Assembly (NCBI GenBank): GCA_003260075.1
Contig: QLIY01000139.1
Span: 160,121-224,120, forward strand
Source of the DNA: Phallusia mammillata
Lineage: Eukaryota > Chordata > Ascidiacea > Phlebobranchia > Ascidiidae
DNA length: 64,000 nucleotides
Direction: 5' to 3'
The translations under genes and the position numbers were made by a program. Below, piece by piece: positions 1-12,298 of the stretch; position 1 is the stretch's first letter; the number at the start of each line of letters is the position of its first letter. The notes under the pieces are model-generated. The model saw nothing but the letters and a program-made list of their open reading frames with translations, was not told where the DNA came from and did not search any database.

Positions 1-349
1 ACCCCGCCTGCGCTAAATAAAATCAGAATGTTTTGACGAGGTATGTTTTTCAGCAGTTCAGCTTTATAATACGGCTGTTATGCAGCGCTTTATAACTGAA
101 ACGTAGGGGTAGCAAATGTACCATAACAATAACAACAACAATAAGCGCTTTAAAGTCCACGTTTATGTTTATGACATACGCCAAGCCTTAAGTGTTTCGA
201 AGCGGGTTTTACAGGTGTTGTTTATGACACACGCGTTAATCTTAATGTTTATCGTGCCCAAGAGGCAGGTTTTGCAAAGAAAGGTCACAAAATGGGGTTT
301 ATAAACAAATCCATCTCTGCTGTATCGGTGATAGCTCTATGACAAAACC
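1..349. other. 5' edge, no gene recognised
   Basis: The sequence upstream of LCV1 holds only short open stretches of low complexity (an Asn-rich one at about 116-304) with no homologue among the other units. It presumably contains the LCV1 promoter, but I see no clear TATA box. Confidence 0.4.
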
Positions 350-3300
350 ATGAAGTTATTGGTTGCTGCTATACTTTTTGCTTGTGCCATTGCAAGCGTT
401 TCAGCCCTAAAATGCATTACATGCAAAGGTGCCTCAACCGTTGAACAATGTGATTTGGAAGGAGAACAACAATGTTTGGACAATCAAGTAAGTGATTTTA
501 AGTACACCAACACTTACAGAAGGAATTCAAGATGGTTTTGGTTCCAAGCGCGAAACAGCAGTTGTGTTTGTTTTTGTCATGACTGCTTACAATTTCTATG
601 CGTAAATAGAAGGGAATATATAATAAGTAATGTCAATTTTCAAGCAGAAATTATCGCTGTTTTTATTGAAAAAAAAAGTGGGAAACAAGCTTTATCTTGG
701 CTTACATTTGAGTTGTTTTGGCCTAATTAACACGTTCTTAGCCTTTGAAATGCGAATTTTGTTACTTACTTAACCTTTCAGAACTCATGTGAGACGGTGA
801 TAAGAAGATACAACAACCAAATGCATGTAAGCAAAGGCTGCAAAAATCAGCAAGCTTGCAAAAACAATCAACTGCAGGTAAATATATGAAGATACTGGTG
901 ATACCAGAACCTGTTATTGCAAAGTAATTAACGCACCCAGTTGTATTTGAGAGATCCTTGAAAAAGACTTAAAGACATATGTTAACAAAAAGTAGAAAAA
1001 TAAAGTGTTCGTAGGTTATAAGATAAGCCCGCAAGTGTCTTGAATTTTTCAACACAACTTAAACTAAACAGGGGATTTAATAAGCAAACGAATGCTGTCT
1101 AACAAATTAATGACACACATCCGACAGTTTAGCTCAAAGCAATTCATTTTCCCGGGTACTTTTGGGGAAGCAGCTATGTGTAATTACGCATTATCAACCA
1201 TCATCGCCCTGTCATCCCTGCATTCGTACGTTATTAGCATGGAAATGCTATTTTGGCATTTCTTCTGCTAAAGAGGTTCTAACAGGATGCACAGTGTCAT
1301 CTATGTAATGTAACAATTTCGTATGATGTATAGGCTTGCCTTATACTATAGTGAAATAACTTTTTTTGCGGTTTTGCGGTTCGTAGGTGTTAAACATACG
1401 TTAGGAATACATTTTCTGTTTGTCGTTACAAAAATATTTGTTTTTTTGCAGAACAACAGACCTTCAGGCAAGTCTACTCAATGCAATGGAGACCAAGTCA
1501 ACTCATTTTGTACTTGTTGCTGTGATGGAGATTCTTGCAACGCTGGACTTGAAAACTGTTCTTCCGCTGTAACCGTCCCCACATCACTAGGTTCGTTTAT
1601 ACAACAGATCATGACAAGCAACTTACAAATAAACCATTTGGGTTAAAAGTGAAAGCGGGCTAAAATTTTACTCTCGAAAATGGGGCACTAATGTTAAGAA
1701 GAAACAAATTTGGCAGACAGTCCACGTCAAGTTTCCGGAATGTATGACTAAAACGCAACAAATCAATTCACAAAGCAAATACGGCATAGGTTTTTGGGTT
1801 TGAATCTGGCCTCTTTTGTGTTTAGCGAAAGCTTAACGCGCACTCGACCCGTAATATAAACTAATATAAACTGGTTTATATAAGTTTATAAGTAATATAA
1901 ACTGGGCTAAACAACAACTGATGCAAAGTTTCTGCAAGTAAAATATAACTTTTTTCGCAAAACTAGTGTCTGCAAACCATTTAAGCATGGTCGGGACAAA
2001 AATAATTCGTTGAGGGCAAAAATTGTGTATTAAGCCTACAACTGGCCAGTCATACTAAGATTGTGGGCAAAAAGTGTCTATTAAAATCGCCAACCGAACC
2101 AAACCAAATTCAAGTTTAAGCTGTCAATTGAGATTATTCGATTCTGTATGTATACAGAATATGTAAATGACTTGTTTTTTAGTCGGACATGACAACTGCC
2201 CAGCGCCACCAAAGAGTTTTCCACATGGAAACATCAACTGTGAAAATGGAGTTTGCAAATATCAATGTACTGATGAAACTGGGGGGGGGGGTTGTGGCCA
2301 GTAGGAAGAGATCAGAATGTGTGTGGAGCTGACGGAAACTGGCAATTTGACACACCTTGCTGTGCACGTAAGTACTTCGTGCCCGAAAAAGAAAAGAAAT
2401 TAGAGTAAACCCATTCAACGATGTTTTTTTATGTTTTAGGACCTTGCCCACCTTACTACTTGTATGACTTTGTGACATTGTATCACTTTAAACCGGACAA
2501 CGTAGAAAATATGTTTCGTGTTCTAGGAGAACTGTCACAGTAAGTTTGCTTTTAAATTACTCCTGTTGTTTATCTTTTACTTACATTAAACAGTACGCAA
2601 CAATTCTCTGTCAAATTATCAAAAAAGTAATAAACAATAAAATCATAACCATTCGTTTCGTGTTTTCAGATACATTGTCATTGGTGCCGATTCCACAATG
2701 GCCGCGGGCTTATCATATGATTCTTCTGTTCATTTGTCATCAATCACTAATTTCAACGAATATCAATACAATGAGACTATAATGAACACACTTTTCGGAC
2801 AAAGACTACGGCCCTCCATTGAAGGTAGGTGTATCGGTGTAATGACCTCACCTCATGTTTAAACACCAATAGAGAAAATTGTCTCATAAATTTTTGTCTC
2901 AACTCATGTCAATTTAAAGTTTGACTATTGAACAACTAGAGAAAAGTATTACTGGGTGTGTGTTTTTTTTGCTACTCAATCGAAGTAATGTTATATCACT
3001 CATATAAGTGCCAAGTCAATACACGTGTAAGCACAAGTATTTGGGGTGTAGAACCGTTTAAAGTCTCTTCTAAACGGTCATAGCGTTAAAGACCGTGAGG
3101 TTTCACAAACGGTATCGGATAAAAAATATTCATAGAAATAAGCTACCAGGAAAAAACTGTGAGTTCAAATGGGTTCATAACATCAGCGTTAAAGAATACA
3201 ATCTTTTAACCACCATATGCATAAGAATTCCTGTCTATCACAGGAACACCTGTTAACACTGGAGCAGCGATCCAATACGCCGTGGATAACATGTTTAAAC

Positions 3301-3874
3301 CCGAAAATGGTGCAAGAGACTCCCGGGTACCAAAAGCTATTTCCATTGTCATCGACAGCAACTCGGATGATGACGTCAAAACTGCCGGACAAAACGCTCG
3401 GGATCTTGGATACATTGTGAGCTATATTATTTTGTCAATCTATCATTGAAAAGATGCGCGTTTAAATATTGTTATACTAACACTTAGGATCGTCAACACA
3501 CTGAGCGTCTACTATGTAAGGTATTACCCTCTTAAATGTCAAAAAAGAGAAAAGAAAATGTTGGTGCCCTGTTTCGTGTTAAAAAATAATAATAAATGCA
3601 TTACAACTCTACATAGACTTACAGTTCCAGCGAAATACGGTATTTTCTTTCTAATAAACTAAAACATTTACTTGCACAGATATACGTCTACGCATTTGAA
3701 AGGGAAGGAGTTGTGCTTGATGACCAACAATTGCTTGACATCACTGGAAATAAAGATCACATCTTCAAATTTGGAAGCGATTTTGATGCTTTTCCAGAAG
3801 ACTGGTGGAAAGACTTAAATTCTCACTTCTGTGACGACCCATGTGTTCACGTTTTGCACGATCATAACCAGTAA
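350..3874 (+). CDS. LCV1: secreted Ly6/uPAR-CCP-vWA protein, frameshifted in the CCP exon
   Basis: Exons: 350-487, 782-877, 1452-1590, 2183-2367, 2440-2539, 2670-2824, 3244-3416, 3680-3874. The start gives a signal peptide (MKLLVAAILFACAIASVSA) followed directly by LKCITC. Exons 1-3 form a Ly6/uPAR-like module ending in the typical CCC..D.CN signature. Exon 4 is a CCP/Sushi-like module (paired Cys, GADGNW, PCC). Exons 5-8 form a vWA-like domain with IGADST, NTGAAIQYA and DSNSDDD. Exon 4 is 185 nt, against 180 nt in intact paralogues, because codons after DET are replaced by a run of 11 G (2281-2291). In the incoming frame this gives a stop shortly after. All other splice sites and frames are intact, so the lesion is either recent, a sequencing error in a homopolymer, or bypassed by skipping exon 4 (phase 1 on both sides, so skipping keeps the frame). 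An AATAAA lies at 4000-4005. Function unknown; extracellular recognition is inferred from the modules only. Confidence 0.72.
2281..2291 (+). repeat. Poly-G run disrupting the LCV1 CCP exon
   Basis: Eleven consecutive G replace the six bases (Tyr-Glu or Tyr-Gly codons) found at this point in intact paralogues, for a net gain of 5 nt and loss of frame. The same net gain is seen in LCV5. Confidence 0.85.
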
Positions 3875-4722
3875 AATGCCTCAGTCTGGTAGCACATCAG
3901 CGGCACGAAATTTTGTACCAAAAATTTTTGTATGAATATTGTGTACCAAAAAATTTGTACAATGGAGTATTTTGTGGCTCAGTTGATTACAAGAAAAGAA
4001 ATAAAAGCACATGCACAATTATTAATCTTGTTTGCAAGAGCTGTTTATATTGTTGTGCAGATAGACTGTAATATTGTAGAGAAGACAATTGTGTCGTGAG
4101 CTGTTTTCAAATCTATTTGAATAAGCAGTTTGTGTGAGTCAAAAGTAGAGTAATCTATCATACACAGATATATTGAGTGAACGACATAAACTCACATTTT
4201 GGCAAAGATCCTTGCGAGCATGTCTTAAAACTAAAAGCCCTAAGGGTGTCTGGTGTCAAATTGGCGAAAAGAATATTATATTACATAGGTCTGACTAAAA
4301 GTTCCGTTTCAAATGTGTTGCACTGTTTCTGACTTTAATCGTTAATTGAAACAAGATGTTGACAAAAAAAATATAATTTCAGGATAAACATATGCACTGT
4401 TATAAATGCTATTGGTCAAAGCAGTATTTAAAATTTTATTAGTTTAGAATAGCCGGACGCCAAACACAGTTTTAAATGTGCGACCAACCACACAGGAATA
4501 TTGACAACGTTACTGCAAATGTACTGTTTTAGCTTATGTTTGAAATAGCTGCTCCTTAGGGTTCGCAACAGGTCAAAATGTTGTTATGATGTCAGGGTTA
4601 TCAATCGACAATATCAGACATACGTCGCAAGATAAGACGGTCAGTTGGGTACACGACCAAATCAAATAAGTTACGAGTGTTATTTTACAGAACTGTTCTG
4701 TGTGGAAGGTATCATACTAAGA
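3875..4722. other. Spacer LCV1-LCV2
   Basis: Contains the LCV1 polyadenylation signal (4000-4005). An ATG at 4645 is in frame with the LCV2 start but would put a hydrophilic leader ahead of the signal peptide, so I do not use it. Nothing else recognised. Confidence 0.4.
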
Positions 4723-7700
4723 ATGCATTGCTTCATAAGGTTTTTGATTTGCTGCTGTGCTTTTGTTTGTGCTTTTTCTTATGCAACTGGACTACAGTGC
4801 ATAACCTGTCAGTCAGCAGCTAGTACAAGGGCGTGTGATCGCAGAGGGGAACAGACTTGCCAACCAAACCAAGTAATGTTTGTTGTGAAAACCTATTAGA
4901 CCTGTATTTCGAGTTTCTTAAAAAGATATTTAATCAATTTTTAAACCTCAAATATCGTAACTTTAATTTAAAGTATCGTCTTATTCAGTATTTCGCATAT
5001 TTAACATCAATGTTTAAGTCCTTAAACTTTTATGTCATAGTTTCAAAAAACTTTATTGTTTTTGCAGAAATCCTGTGAAACAGTGATAAGAAGACACAAC
5101 AGAAGACTACAAGTTAGCAAAGGTTGCAAGGACTCGCATGCTTGCAGAAACAACCAGAACCAGGTAATCTGTTCATTTGAAAAAAGTTTCGAATAATAAA
5201 CCATAATGTATTTGTATAATCTGACACCATGCGACAATTAGCCTTTTTCGTCATTAAAAGTGTTTAAAGCCCATGATGAATTGACAAAAATACGGTATAT
5301 TGCTGTATCTACTCTCTCTACAAAACACGCCGTTTTTGTTTTGAAACACAGAACAGAGCACCTTCTGGAACTTCAACACAGTGTAATACAGATCAGGCCA
5401 ATTCAGTTTGTACGTGTTGCTGCCAAGGAAATCTGTGTAATGCTGGATCGAACACTTGCCTGTCAAATGGGCCTGTGCCGAGACCAAGACCTGTTCCTAA
5501 CCCCAGACCTTTACCCAAGTCAAGACCTGTCCCTAGATCAGCACCGGGTTGGTATTACGTTGATAACTTATCTCCTTTAGAGATGCGTTTCCCTAACTTA
5601 GAAAAGAAATTAGTTCGGTCACAAAACAAACTGCCAGAAAACGTAATGAAATAAACCAGGACCTCTCGTTCTAAACATTGGAGACCACTTGCGAGAGTTT
5701 TTTTTAAAATTGAGTACGTGTTGAACTGGGTCACATAATGCAATACGTTAGAACAGGATAGTTGGCAAAAAAAGTTTTTCCTTTTTTTTTTTTCCTATGC
5801 TGTGTATTTAAACGCTTGTTTCTGGTTGACAATAATTAAGATAAATTAGTTTTGGGTTGTGGCGTACAAGGTTGCAGTAGGTATCAGATAGATTGAATTA
5901 CAATGCTGTATGATTTACCCATGCTATAGTAAGTACAATATGACTAAACGTTACTCTTCCTGAGCAGAAAGAGTTTACAACAATTGCCCATCACCGTCGA
6001 CCAGCTTGTCGCATGGAAGAGTCAATTGCGAAAACGGAGTTTGCAGATATCAATGTACTGACCCAAGTTACGAGTTGTGGCCAGCAGGAAAGGATGAGAT
6101 TGTGTGTAAAGCCGACGGCAACTGGAATAGTAAAGCACCTTGCTGTGCACGTGAGCAAATACAAATCATGTTGCGTCTGTGATAAGAACGAAATGGTCGA
6201 TAAGAACGATTTATATGAAACAGTATAGATCCCAACTGCTTCCAGTGATATACACGTAGCTTCCAGTGAATCTTAGTTAGATGTTTAATTTTTAGGTCCC
6301 TGCCCACCTTTCATGTTATTCGACTCCGTGGGCTTGTATCATTTCAAAGCCAGAAACATGGAATTTGTCTACCGAACATTTGTTGATGTCTCAAAGTAAG
6401 TGGTTTGGTTCGATTCAAACTCAGTTTTAAGTTGTTTCTTACAAACAAACAAGCAGACAAAAACATGGATACAAAGATTGTCATTTTATCAAAAATTGTT
6501 TTTTTAAATAAACACGGTAAACTGCAAGTGTATGCAAAAGATAATTCACCAAAACGTGTGTGTGTTTAACAGTATTCCCTCCTACTTTGCCTGGAGCCTT
6601 GGGCGTCACTTTTTACAGATTTTGTAATGCCAGGGTTGAAATAATAAATTGTATTAAGCCCACAACATTTTTGACACCTACATCGTATGGACCAAAAAGC
6701 ATGTGTTTTTGGTTTTCAATTTCAGCATTACTATAAGCGAAGATACTACCATGGGCGCAGGGTTTACGTACGGGGCTCAGCCCAACCTTCAGTCCGTCGT
6801 TAATTTTAATGATTACAACGGCAACGCAACTTTGTTTGGCAAACTTTTCGGAGAAAAATTTCTACCTGTGGCAGATGGTAAGTCAAACTTATCTCTTTTA
6901 TATGTTAGTCATAAAAGTCCAAACCAACAATAGATCAAAACGGCAGTAATAGAACAAAACCACCAACAGCATGGCCTCAAACGGACAATCACAGTTTGCC
7001 CTTTTTAACTATAAAACAGTAAAACCAATAGACAATGAAACCCTTGGTTAAAACAGAATCAGTCGCTCCATGTAATGTAAAGGAATGCATATTTCGCCTA
7101 AGTGGCATCATCAGTCTCTGTAAACGGATGTAAAAATGAGTGCCAAAAACAAACACAGTAAAGTAAATAGTTGATAAACATGCAGTGTGTAAAGTTTTTC
7201 CATCCAGCGAGTGCAAATCAAGCTTGATTAGCTGATAATTCTGATCAGGTCGACCTTCGGCAGAGAAACAAAGACAATCTAAAATTTAATGATTAGGGTG
7301 GTGTGCGAAAAGAAAACGAAACTATGATTTTAGTTTTAACTTCTCTACATGTTTGCTGGGAACCATGTCTTTGATTGAATTTTCCACCAAAAGATATGTC
7401 TGGAAGAGTTAGATGTGTATGCAACGTATGTTTTGATACTTTTTGGCCGCGTTCACATAATTACAATGTAAAGCATGTGAATTTGCAAATTAAGAGTTTA
7501 ATTTTGCTGAAAAACTATTTTTGGCTTAATCCACATACACTTACAGGAATTAAATGTTGCTATACACTTAAACTCTCTAGAGCAGTGACTGACATGTAAT
7601 AACGCGGTGTTTGAGGTTTCAGATTGTTAATTATTCACCTTATCCCACAGATTCGCCAACTAACACAGGCGCTGCCATCCAGTTTGCGGTTGACAGCATG

Positions 7701-8582
7701 TTAAGAACTGAAGTCGGAATGAGAGACGAACGAGTGCCAAAAGAAATAACCGTAATCACTGACAGCAATTCAGACGACGACGTACGAACCCCAGCAGCCC
7801 ACGCTCGTAGCTTAGGATACCTTGTACGTTTTACCAAGTCCGTTAACTTTTTTTTCTTCACGGGGTTCGAACCCAGGAACCTCCCGGGGACGAATCCCGA
7901 TCAGGGTTTTTTATGTCTGTATATGGGTCAGGCGCACCGGGCCATTCGGCCAAGTTCCTGCCCCCGTTAACTTGTTGATATTGAACAGTGGTTCTCAAAC
8001 TAAGCGCGTACCACCTGGCGACTTTTTCTATCGCTGCGTAGTGCGCACCACATAATGCCTTTTTGGATGGACAGATCAAAATGTTCGCTTTATATTGACA
8101 TAGTCAGTTCCTTATTCGGACAGAGTCAAACAACATACTTTCAAAAGGTTTTGGTAAATAAATTGCACATGATGGTAATGTGTTCCTAAATAGCCGAGTA
8201 AGCATTGGCCATGGTTATAACATGAAAGGAAAAACGTGGATGCTTTTGAAACATCATAACAAACTCGTCATAATACTTCGTATTAACGTGCAGTTGCCTT
8301 ATGTAAAAATGTTACACAGCATAAATTGTTCATGTTCAATTTTGATGAAATCTGTTTGGTGAACCATGTATCTTAATGTTTTTACAGATGTACGTGTATG
8401 CGTTCGGGAGCGACGGATATGTGTTTGACGAACAGCAACTATTTGACATTACAGGGGATAAGAAACATATATTTAGGTTTGTCGAAGGTTCACCGATTTC
8501 GGTGGAGGAAACCTTGAAAGATTTAGCTGGCCACTTCTGTCAGGACCCGTGTGCCCATGTTTTACATGACCACGATCGTTAG
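4723..8582 (+). CDS. LCV2: secreted Ly6/uPAR-CCP-vWA protein with Pro/Arg linker
   Basis: Exons: 4723-4872, 5068-5163, 5352-5547, 5968-6150, 6296-6395, 6726-6877, 7651-7823, 8388-8582; 414 aa, frame continuous throughout. The chosen ATG begins a signal peptide rich in Cys and Phe followed by LQCITC. The Ly6-like module ends CTCCCQGNLCNAG. Exon 3 is longer than in the paralogues (196 against about 140 nt) because it adds a linker of repeated Pro/Arg dipeptides (PVPRPRPVPNPRPLP and on) before the CCP. The CCP has HGRVNCENGVCRYQC and YELWPAG. The vWA-like part has NTGAAIQFA and ITDSNSDDD, but the first MIDAS Asp position appears to be His (VGLYHFK). Intron 7 carries a tRNA-related SINE and intron 6 a CTGATGA/GAAA repeat. 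Splice phases match all siblings. Function unknown; probably secreted. Confidence 0.85.
7082..7114 (-). repeat. CTGATGA...GAAA repeat motif (hammerhead-like core)
   Basis: On the minus strand CTGATGA is followed by a 3-bp GCC/GGC hairpin and GAAA (7114 down to 7092). This resembles a hammerhead ribozyme catalytic core, but no adjacent stem I can be drawn. A closely similar copy lies at 33804-33828, so this is part of a dispersed repeat. Confidence 0.45.
7857..7972 (-). repeat. tRNA-related SINE fragment
   Basis: Read on the minus strand, it has an A-box-like TGGCCGAATGG (about 7945-7955) and a B box GGTTCGAACCC (about 7865-7876), spaced as in a tRNA with a long variable arm. Related copies lie at about 22283-22375 and 54124-54235. 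It sits in LCV2 intron 7. It is degenerate and not a functional tRNA. Confidence 0.6.
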
Positions 8583-9282
8583 ACTGATAAAACTGATTAC
8601 AAAATACACAGAACTAAATCTTTTAGCGCACTTAAACCAGTATGTGTGTGAAATAACTGACACCGCTAGTACTTAAAAAGAGTTTAACATGATAACAAAC
8701 ATAGTTTTTTCGGATTCGTAACGTCTTGCAATGTCCTTTTGTTCTACTTTGCACTCGACTTGCGACTTGTGTTATCTTTACGTTTTGTTGTTTATATGCA
8801 TAAAAAAAACTCGAACACCTGCAACACTTTAGTGCAAAAACTTCGTTTTGATTATTATCCTTCTTCATTAAACTGTTTAAATTTTGAATCGAAAAAGTAG
8901 AATAGAGAAATGAAATGAGCGTTTATGTGTAAATCACAAAATCTGAAAGATCTCAGGGTATCTGCTGTCAAATCATTTTAAATATAAAACAATCTAATTT
9001 TCACATAGAAGCCGTGTGACACTTTAAAAAATGTGTTTTTGTAAATTTGTAGTAACAAACCGGGTGGCAAAAAAGTAGAATATTATCAAAACTGCTGTTT
9101 AAATTTATTTTCAAGGCCAGTTTCTCTGAACTTGCCAAGGTCAAACTTGCGGTCACTGCTATCGTTCAAACACATATTCTCACAAGGCAAGATATCGCGG
9201 TTAGAAATAACAAGAACCAAATTCAATGACCAAATTCAGTGCGCGTTACATTTTGCAGGTTCTTTCATTCACAACGAAGCAT
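8583..9282. other. Spacer LCV2-LCV3
   Basis: AT-rich sequence with no exon-like block. The last part (about 9120-9280) is presumably the LCV3 promoter region; no clear TATA box was seen. Confidence 0.35.
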
Positions 9283-12266
9283 ATGTTAGGTATGCAGTGC
9301 TTTACTAGCGTTTTGCTATGTTGCTCTGCTTTTTTGTACGTAGCGGGAGTTAGATCAACATCAGGTTGGTATTTTACTGACATACTGTCAATAATAAACA
9401 CTTAACCAAGTGAACAACACTAGAAATGTACGCAAAAGTAGCTTCGATAAAAGAAATAATGTCAGGCAACTAGACCATGGTAAATCAGCATTCATCAGCT
9501 TTTAATAAAGTTGCTGTTCGCATTTATCAATGCAAAATAGAGTTTGCATCTAATCAGAAAACCTATTTTGAGCAGTCAGGTTTAACTGTCCACCGCCACC
9601 AACTAACTTTCCACATGGGAGTATCAACTGCGAGAACAGAGTTTGCAGATATCAATGCACTTCACCAAACTACGAATTGTGGCCAGTAGGAAGAGATCAA
9701 AATCTGTGTGGAGCCGACGGCAACTGGCAATATGATACACCTTGTTGTGCACGTAAGTCAGTGATTCTCAACTGGTGATCCATGGGCCACTACTGGTCTA
9801 TGATGACTTTTTGAGTGGTCCACAGGAAGAATTTCATTTGGTGATCAACTGGAAATAGTTGTATATATATATTTTTTTGGAATATTCAGTACGAAAAGAG
9901 CTTATCCAAGTTATTGGCTATTTGTTGTTAGCTGTCAGTTGTTCAATGTCACTTCCTCAAAATTCTGTATTGAAGGAAAATAGATGATTTCTCTATCCAT
10001 ATAATTTGCAATGGACTGATCAACGCTATTTATTTAATTAAACTGGTAAAAACATCCGCCGATACTTAACTAATGCATTAGTTAAGTATTGGCACAAAAC
10101 AGTTGTACTCTAACCTTTAGTCAATTTCTTGTAAAGTGTTTTTGTATTTTGTGTGTTGCAGGCCCATGTCCGCCTTATATATTGTCTGATTCCGTTGGTT
10201 TGTATCATTTCAAAAGAGGAAGCATGACGTTTGTTTTCCAAACCTTTGCCGAAATCCTGAAGTAAGTGAATCAGTTCGAAATATGGCCATGTGAATTTAA
10301 TTGACTCTTGACACAAAAATACCTAGAAAAAACGCTGCTTGAAAACAGATCCTTGAAGATCAAATGAGTGAATAGCAAGTGTGCAATTAGTTAAAATCGC
10401 AAAAGCACTCAACTTTTTATAAGTTTATAAGAGTTTGGTGTGAAAGTCTTTTCGAGATTAATTTCGCAAGTAACACAATACTTTGCCATTTGCAATTTGT
10501 TTGATATTTTGTGTAGTATTTGCAACAGCAGCAACTGTTAAACTTGTATTGGTAAGAAGTTATCAATTTATATAATCGCCAGACGTTTATTCTTTCTCAA
10601 ACTATAGCGTACATGGTTTTCTTTTGCAATCGTGACATGAATGTTTTGTTAATTCAGAATAATTAATATCGGCGCGGATTCAACAATGGGGGCTGGATTT
10701 ACGTACGGTGTTGGACCGGTCTATTCTTCTGTTATCAATTTTAATGAATATGACGCTAACGCAACACTGTTTGGAAAACTTTTCGGAGAAAGACTTGGAC
10801 CTGTACCAGATGGTAAGTGTACTGACATAACTAGTCGTAAAAATGTCATGCAAATCAGCAATATGTGTAAAGGTCAATGTGTTAAACCAGTGTTGTACTC
10901 ATGTCACCATAAAGGCAATATCGCAATTTAATTAACCATATCAATAAACAATAAAAATATGCAATATTCGAAAAGTCTTTTCTTTAAGCAGTATATTAAT
11001 AAATGATTGGACATTTCATCAAAAAATACACAGTGTCCATTCAAGTCGCCGAGTTGTTGGTTCATTAGATAAAGTTGAGTCTGGCTGTTTGATTAATCGA
11101 GTAAATTCGTGTTTTGTGTTTAAATATTTAAACGGGGTTGAGTTTGAGTGTTTATTACTTGCGTCAATTCTAAGTTTGTCACCGTTGGACTCTACAGGGG
11201 AGTTTTTGTGACATTGTGTCCACAGCCGAAATTTAAAGTTTTGCTCAAAGGTAAAAATGTGTGCTAAATTTTCAGATTCGCCAACCAACACAGGCGCTGC
11301 CATCCAGTTTGCGGTTGACAGCATGTTAAGAACTGAAGTCGGAATGAGAGACGAACGAATTCCCAAAGAAATAACCGTCATTACTGACAGCAATTCAGAC
11401 GACGACGTACGAACCCCAGCAGTCTATGCTCGTAGCTTAGGATACATTGTAAGTTTTACCAAGTGGATTTAATAGTTACTTTGGGGTGCGAAGGCTGACA
11501 GTACTATCAATCAATCAGGGTGCCGTGCTAAATTTTTAGCGTTGGTTTTAGCCAGGAGATCTTCTTCTTTACGTGTCTTCTTTCGTTTTTGTACTTCATG
11601 GCTGATTACTATAAGGGCATATATATATATCTGCAGTGGAGGCCCCACATTCCTTCTGGGGGTGTTTTTTTCCGAGACACCATCTTTATCTAGCTGACGC
11701 TTGGCATTTTTAAGTTCATCCGCCCTTCATTAGGTCTTTTTTTGGTCCTAAACGGGTTGCTATTTGCTAGCCACCCTTCACACTACAGAAGTGTACTGAT
11801 GTGGTGAGCCGGTTTAGTCGACGACGCGACTATGAATCAGGTAGTACTGGATTACATATTACCGGTAGCACGCTAAGCGTGACCTGACACAATACTATGC
11901 CAACTTAAAAAACATACATTGGTGAAAGAGAACGCGCAAAATTAAGAAACTAGTTGTCGAAATGAGGTAATGTTTTGTTTAATGATATTGTTGCTTTTTT
12001 CTGTAATGCGAAACTGCTTTTCTTAATTATCAAGCTTAATTTGGTGAAAGTGAATCACATTTTGTATACAGATTTACGTGTATGCATTCGAGAGAGAAGG
12101 CTATACTTTTGACGAACAGCAACTGCTTGACATCACTGGAAATGCCAAACATATATTTAGGTTCGTCGAGGGTTCAACTGTTTCGGTGAAGAAAACAATA
12201 AAGGATTTGTCTAAACATTTTTGTCAGGACCCATGCACCCATATCTCACATGAAAACAACCGTTAG
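9283..12266 (+). CDS. LCV3: secreted CCP-vWA protein lacking the Ly6 module
   Basis: Exons: 9283-9364, 9576-9752, 10162-10261, 10658-10812, 11276-11448, 12072-12266; 293 aa. The first exon encodes only a signal peptide (ATG at 9283, or in frame at 9292) and ends in phase 1 with a good donor. It therefore joins directly to the phase-1 CCP exon. Intron 1 (211 nt) is too short to hide the two missing Ly6 exons. The CCP contains HGSINCENRVCRYQC and GADGNWQYDTPCC. The vWA-like part keeps DSVGLYHFK, IGADSTMGAGF, NTGAAIQFA and DSNSDDD. Exon 5 of this gene is nearly identical to the matching exon of LCV2, suggesting recent duplication or gene conversion. A hAT-like fragment starts 6 nt inside intron 2. 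Confidence 0.83.
9759..9970 (+). mobile_element. hAT-type MITE fragment in LCV3 intron 2
   Basis: It begins CAGTGATTCTCAACTGGTGA and continues with a GGTC(C/T)A(T)GATGACTTTTTG block shared with the complete element at 27658-27966. The 3' terminal repeat is not visible, so the end is approximate. It begins just after the GTAAGT donor. Confidence 0.45.
10062..10089. repeat. Perfect 28-bp palindrome
   Basis: ATACTTAACTAATG is followed immediately by its reverse complement, with no spacer. It lies in LCV3 intron 2, just upstream of the third exon. Confidence 0.9.
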
Positions 12267-12298
12267 TGTGTTGTTTATGAGTATTTTAGCGCGTTGTA

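Noticed and set aside
2179-2478. Minus-strand open frames opposite the CCP exons (also near 14410-14883, 18602-18847 and 26947-27207)
   Set aside because: They are antisense shadows of the conserved CCP exon; the plus-strand reading is supported by splice sites and paralogues.
4645-4722. Upstream in-frame ATG for LCV2
   Set aside because: It would place 26 mostly polar residues before the signal peptide; the ATG at 4723 gives a normal secretory start as in siblings.
7861-7880. Possible functional tRNA gene at the GGTTCGAACCC box
   Set aside because: The region has an A box and a B box but no complementary acceptor stem, and diverged copies occur at 22.3 and 54.1 kb; it is a SINE relic.
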